A DNA stretch of 64,000 nt from contig NZ_FNVG01000021.1 of the NCBI RefSeq assembly GCF_900107935.1, positions 1-64,000 on the forward strand, read 5' to 3'. Every line of letters starts with the position of its first letter. The stretch's first letter is position 1. This document shows, piece after piece, positions 62,943 through 64,000 of the stretch. A model generated the notes under the pieces. It worked only from the letters and a program-made list of their open reading frames with translations. It was not told where the DNA came from and ran no database searches. This DNA comes from Vibrio hangzhouensis. GTDB lineage: Bacteria; Pseudomonadota; Gammaproteobacteria; Enterobacterales; Vibrionaceae. A program made the position numbers and the translations under genes.

Positions 62943-63035
62943 ATGAATCCCTTAGTCGCCACGGCACCTGTTTATAGACTTGGTGCTTGTGAATACTCAC
63001 GGCTAAGACTATTGCTTACTATGAGGATAGCATGA
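62943..63035 (+). CDS. upstream ORF in the ibpA leader
   Basis: This 30-codon frame begins with ATG at 62943, six bases after GGAG (62933-62936), and codes for a peptide beginning MNPLVATAPVYRLG. It runs through the second ROSE-like hairpin, and its TGA stop (63033-63035) overlaps the ibpA start region. Translation of it would open the hairpin and couple to ibpA. It may also be chance; I know of no such family. Confidence 0.4.
   Translation: MNPLVATAPVYRLGACEYSRLRLLLTMRIA
63009..63030 (+). promoter_or_regulatory. ROSE-type RNA thermometer at the ibpA ribosome site
   Basis: 63009-63013 pairs with 63026-63030 and 63015-63018 pairs with 63022-63025, with the bulged G at 63014 in a UUGCU motif and a 3-base loop. 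The ribosome site GAGGA (63023-63027) is fully buried and lies seven bases before the ATG at 63035. The geometry is that of ROSE thermometers known for hsp20 genes, which melt at high temperature. Confidence 0.8.
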
Positions 63036-63469
63036 TGAGAACTGTAGATTTCACTCCTTTATACCGCAACGCAATTGGCTTCGATCGTCTATTTAACATG
63101 ATGGAAGCGAACTCAGCGAAAAACTCTTCTGGCGGTTACCCTCCATACAACATCGAACAACAAGACGAGAACCACTTCCGCATTACTATGGCTGTGGCTG
63201 GCTTTGCTGAAGACCAACTCGATCTGACTCAAAAAGAGAACATGCTGATTGTTAAAGGTGAGCGTAAAGCTGAAGAAGGCAAAAGCTACGTGTATCAAGG
63301 CATCGCAGAGCGCGATTTTGAGCGTAAGTTCCAGTTAGCAGATTACGTGAAAGTCGTCGGTGCGAGCATGGAAAATGGCTTGCTGCACATTGACCTTGAA
63401 CGCGAGATCCCAGAAGCGATGCAGCCACGTAAGATTGAGATTGGTGGTAACAAGCTCATCGAAGGCTAA
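63035..63469 (+). CDS. ibpA: small heat-shock protein IbpA (Hsp20 family)
   Basis: IbpA binds unfolding proteins and passes them to DnaK and ClpB. The 144-residue protein begins MRTVDFTPLYRNAIGFDRL, like E. coli IbpA, and has the alpha-crystallin domain (YNIEQQDENHFRITMAVAGF to GLLHIDLEREIPE), ending with a C-terminal IEI-type tail motif. An ATG at 63032 is one codon upstream, but its spacing from GAGGA is only four bases. A sigma-32-type promoter and an RNA thermometer precede it. Confidence 0.96.
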   Translation: MRTVDFTPLYRNAIGFDRLFNMMEANSAKNSSGGYPPYNIEQQDENHFRITMAVAGFAEDQLDLTQKENMLIVKGERKAEEGKSYVYQGIAERDFERKFQLADYVKVVGASMENGLLHIDLEREIPEAMQPRKIEIGGNKLIEG

Positions 63470-63489
63470 CCAGCGAGTCATAAAGAGTG

Positions 63490-63530
63490 AAAGAGCGCAC
63501 TGAGTCTGAAAAGGCGGCGCTCTTTTTTTA
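63490..63530 (+). terminator. ibpA terminator
   Basis: A 9-bp stem (63490-63498 with 63517-63525) with an 18-base loop is followed by a long T run. Confidence 0.8.
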
Positions 63531-63553
63531 TTCCTGTTTACGCATGACTCAGG

Positions 63554-64000
63554 CTAGCGGTCATGCTCACTGTCGGTAAAGCGATACCCTGTCCCCCTGA
63601 CGGACTGTATCAATTTAGCTTTGGATTTCATTTTTTTACGCAGTGACAAAATGATGGTATCCACAACATTACTGGCGCCATCGTATTCTATCCCCCAGAC
63701 CTGACTGAGCAGTGACTTACGTGATATGGCGGAGCCTTTGTTCTCGACCAACATGTACAGCGTACCAAATTCGAGCGGTGTGAGGTCGGTGATGGTGGCT
63801 CCGAAGCGAAGCTGTTTGGCGGCAGTGTCAAACCACTCAGGAAATGGTGTGGAGGATTGAGCATCTTCAATTTCCCGGATTAGATGGGAAGCGATCCACC
63901 CTGTGACCGATCCCGGACCCATATCGAGCATCGCGCTGTAATAGTCGCGTGTCCCCAGTGTCTGACTCTGTTCCAGTACCTGAAAGCCGAGTTGAGAGGC
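63554..64000 (-). CDS. winged-helix transcriptional regulator, cut by the right edge
   Basis: The frame is open from its stop at 63554 to the end of the window, so the N-terminus is missing. The C-terminal 100 residues form an OmpR/PhoB-type DNA-binding domain (Trans_reg_C): LTPLEFGTLYMLVENKG, the SRKSLLSQVWG recognition region and the C-terminal hairpin IQSVRGTGYRF. Whether a receiver domain lies before it cannot be seen; the visible upstream part (YYSAMLDMGPGSVTGWIASH) does not look like one. Confidence 0.75.
   Translation of the reverse strand, partial: ASQLGFQVLEQSQTLGTRDYYSAMLDMGPGSVTGWIASHLIREIEDAQSSTPFPEWFDTAAKQLRFGATITDLTPLEFGTLYMLVENKGSAISRKSLLSQVWGIEYDGASNVVDTIILSLRKKMKSKAKLIQSVRGTGYRFTDSEHDR

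Noticed and set aside
61..63900. CRISPR arrays, insertion sequences, tRNA genes
   Set aside because: None was seen: no regularly spaced repeats, transposase-like frames or cloverleaf-like runs stood out on reading, though a dedicated search was not possible.

Overview
The window is a core chromosomal region of a Vibrio (Gammaproteobacteria, Vibrionaceae). It carries the chromosome 1 replication-origin neighbourhood. The assignment rests on gene order: mnmG-rsmG-parA-parB-atpIBEFHAGDC-glmU on one side of an oriC-like region, and mioC-mnmE-yidC-yidD-rnpA-rpmH, an amino-acid ABC transporter, dnaA-dnaN-recF-gyrB and a small heat-shock gene on the other. I cannot name the species from the sequence alone.

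Layout. 1-351: leader and tandem promoters of an rRNA operon whose 16S gene lies just off the left edge on the minus strand. 471-8800: a housekeeping cluster (yrdA, DUF1488, aroE, hemF, tsaC, purEK, yrdD, smg, dprA, LysM protein) with a PurR-type operator on purE. 8894-14639: def-fmt, rsmB, trkA-trkH. 14667-23653: hemolysin III, Spo0M, yihD, ccoG (with a possible FNR promoter), srkA, dsbA, yihG, and two tandem DUF2860 outer-membrane-type genes. 23650-31954: comM, then the ilvGMEDA operon preceded by a leader peptide and attenuator. 31991-35900: punR/punC and a divergent periplasmic binding protein and ABC permease. 35953-44433: glmU and the nine-gene F1Fo ATP synthase operon. 44624-48843: parB, parA, rsmG, mnmG. 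48944-49212: oriC. 49316-53575: mioC to rpmH. 53798-56034: amino-acid ABC transporter. 56166-56378: a second DnaA-box/GATC cluster. 56428-62550: dnaA-dnaN-recF-gyrB. 62755-63469: a sigma-32-type promoter, a structured 5' leader and ibpA. 63554-64000: a winged-helix regulator cut by the right edge.

Most of the window is ordinary, conserved Vibrio backbone. I see no insertion sequence, prophage, CRISPR array or tRNA. The most interesting material is regulatory. The ibpA leader holds two ROSE-like hairpins, each burying a Shine-Dalgarno motif, and a 30-codon upstream ORF that runs through the second hairpin and overlaps the ibpA start. Other points worth checking are the ilv attenuator with a nearby PurR-like site, an origin-like cluster in front of dnaA, an FNR-like site placed at -41.5 of a ccoG promoter, and an ABC permease whose N-terminus reads as a lipoprotein signal.
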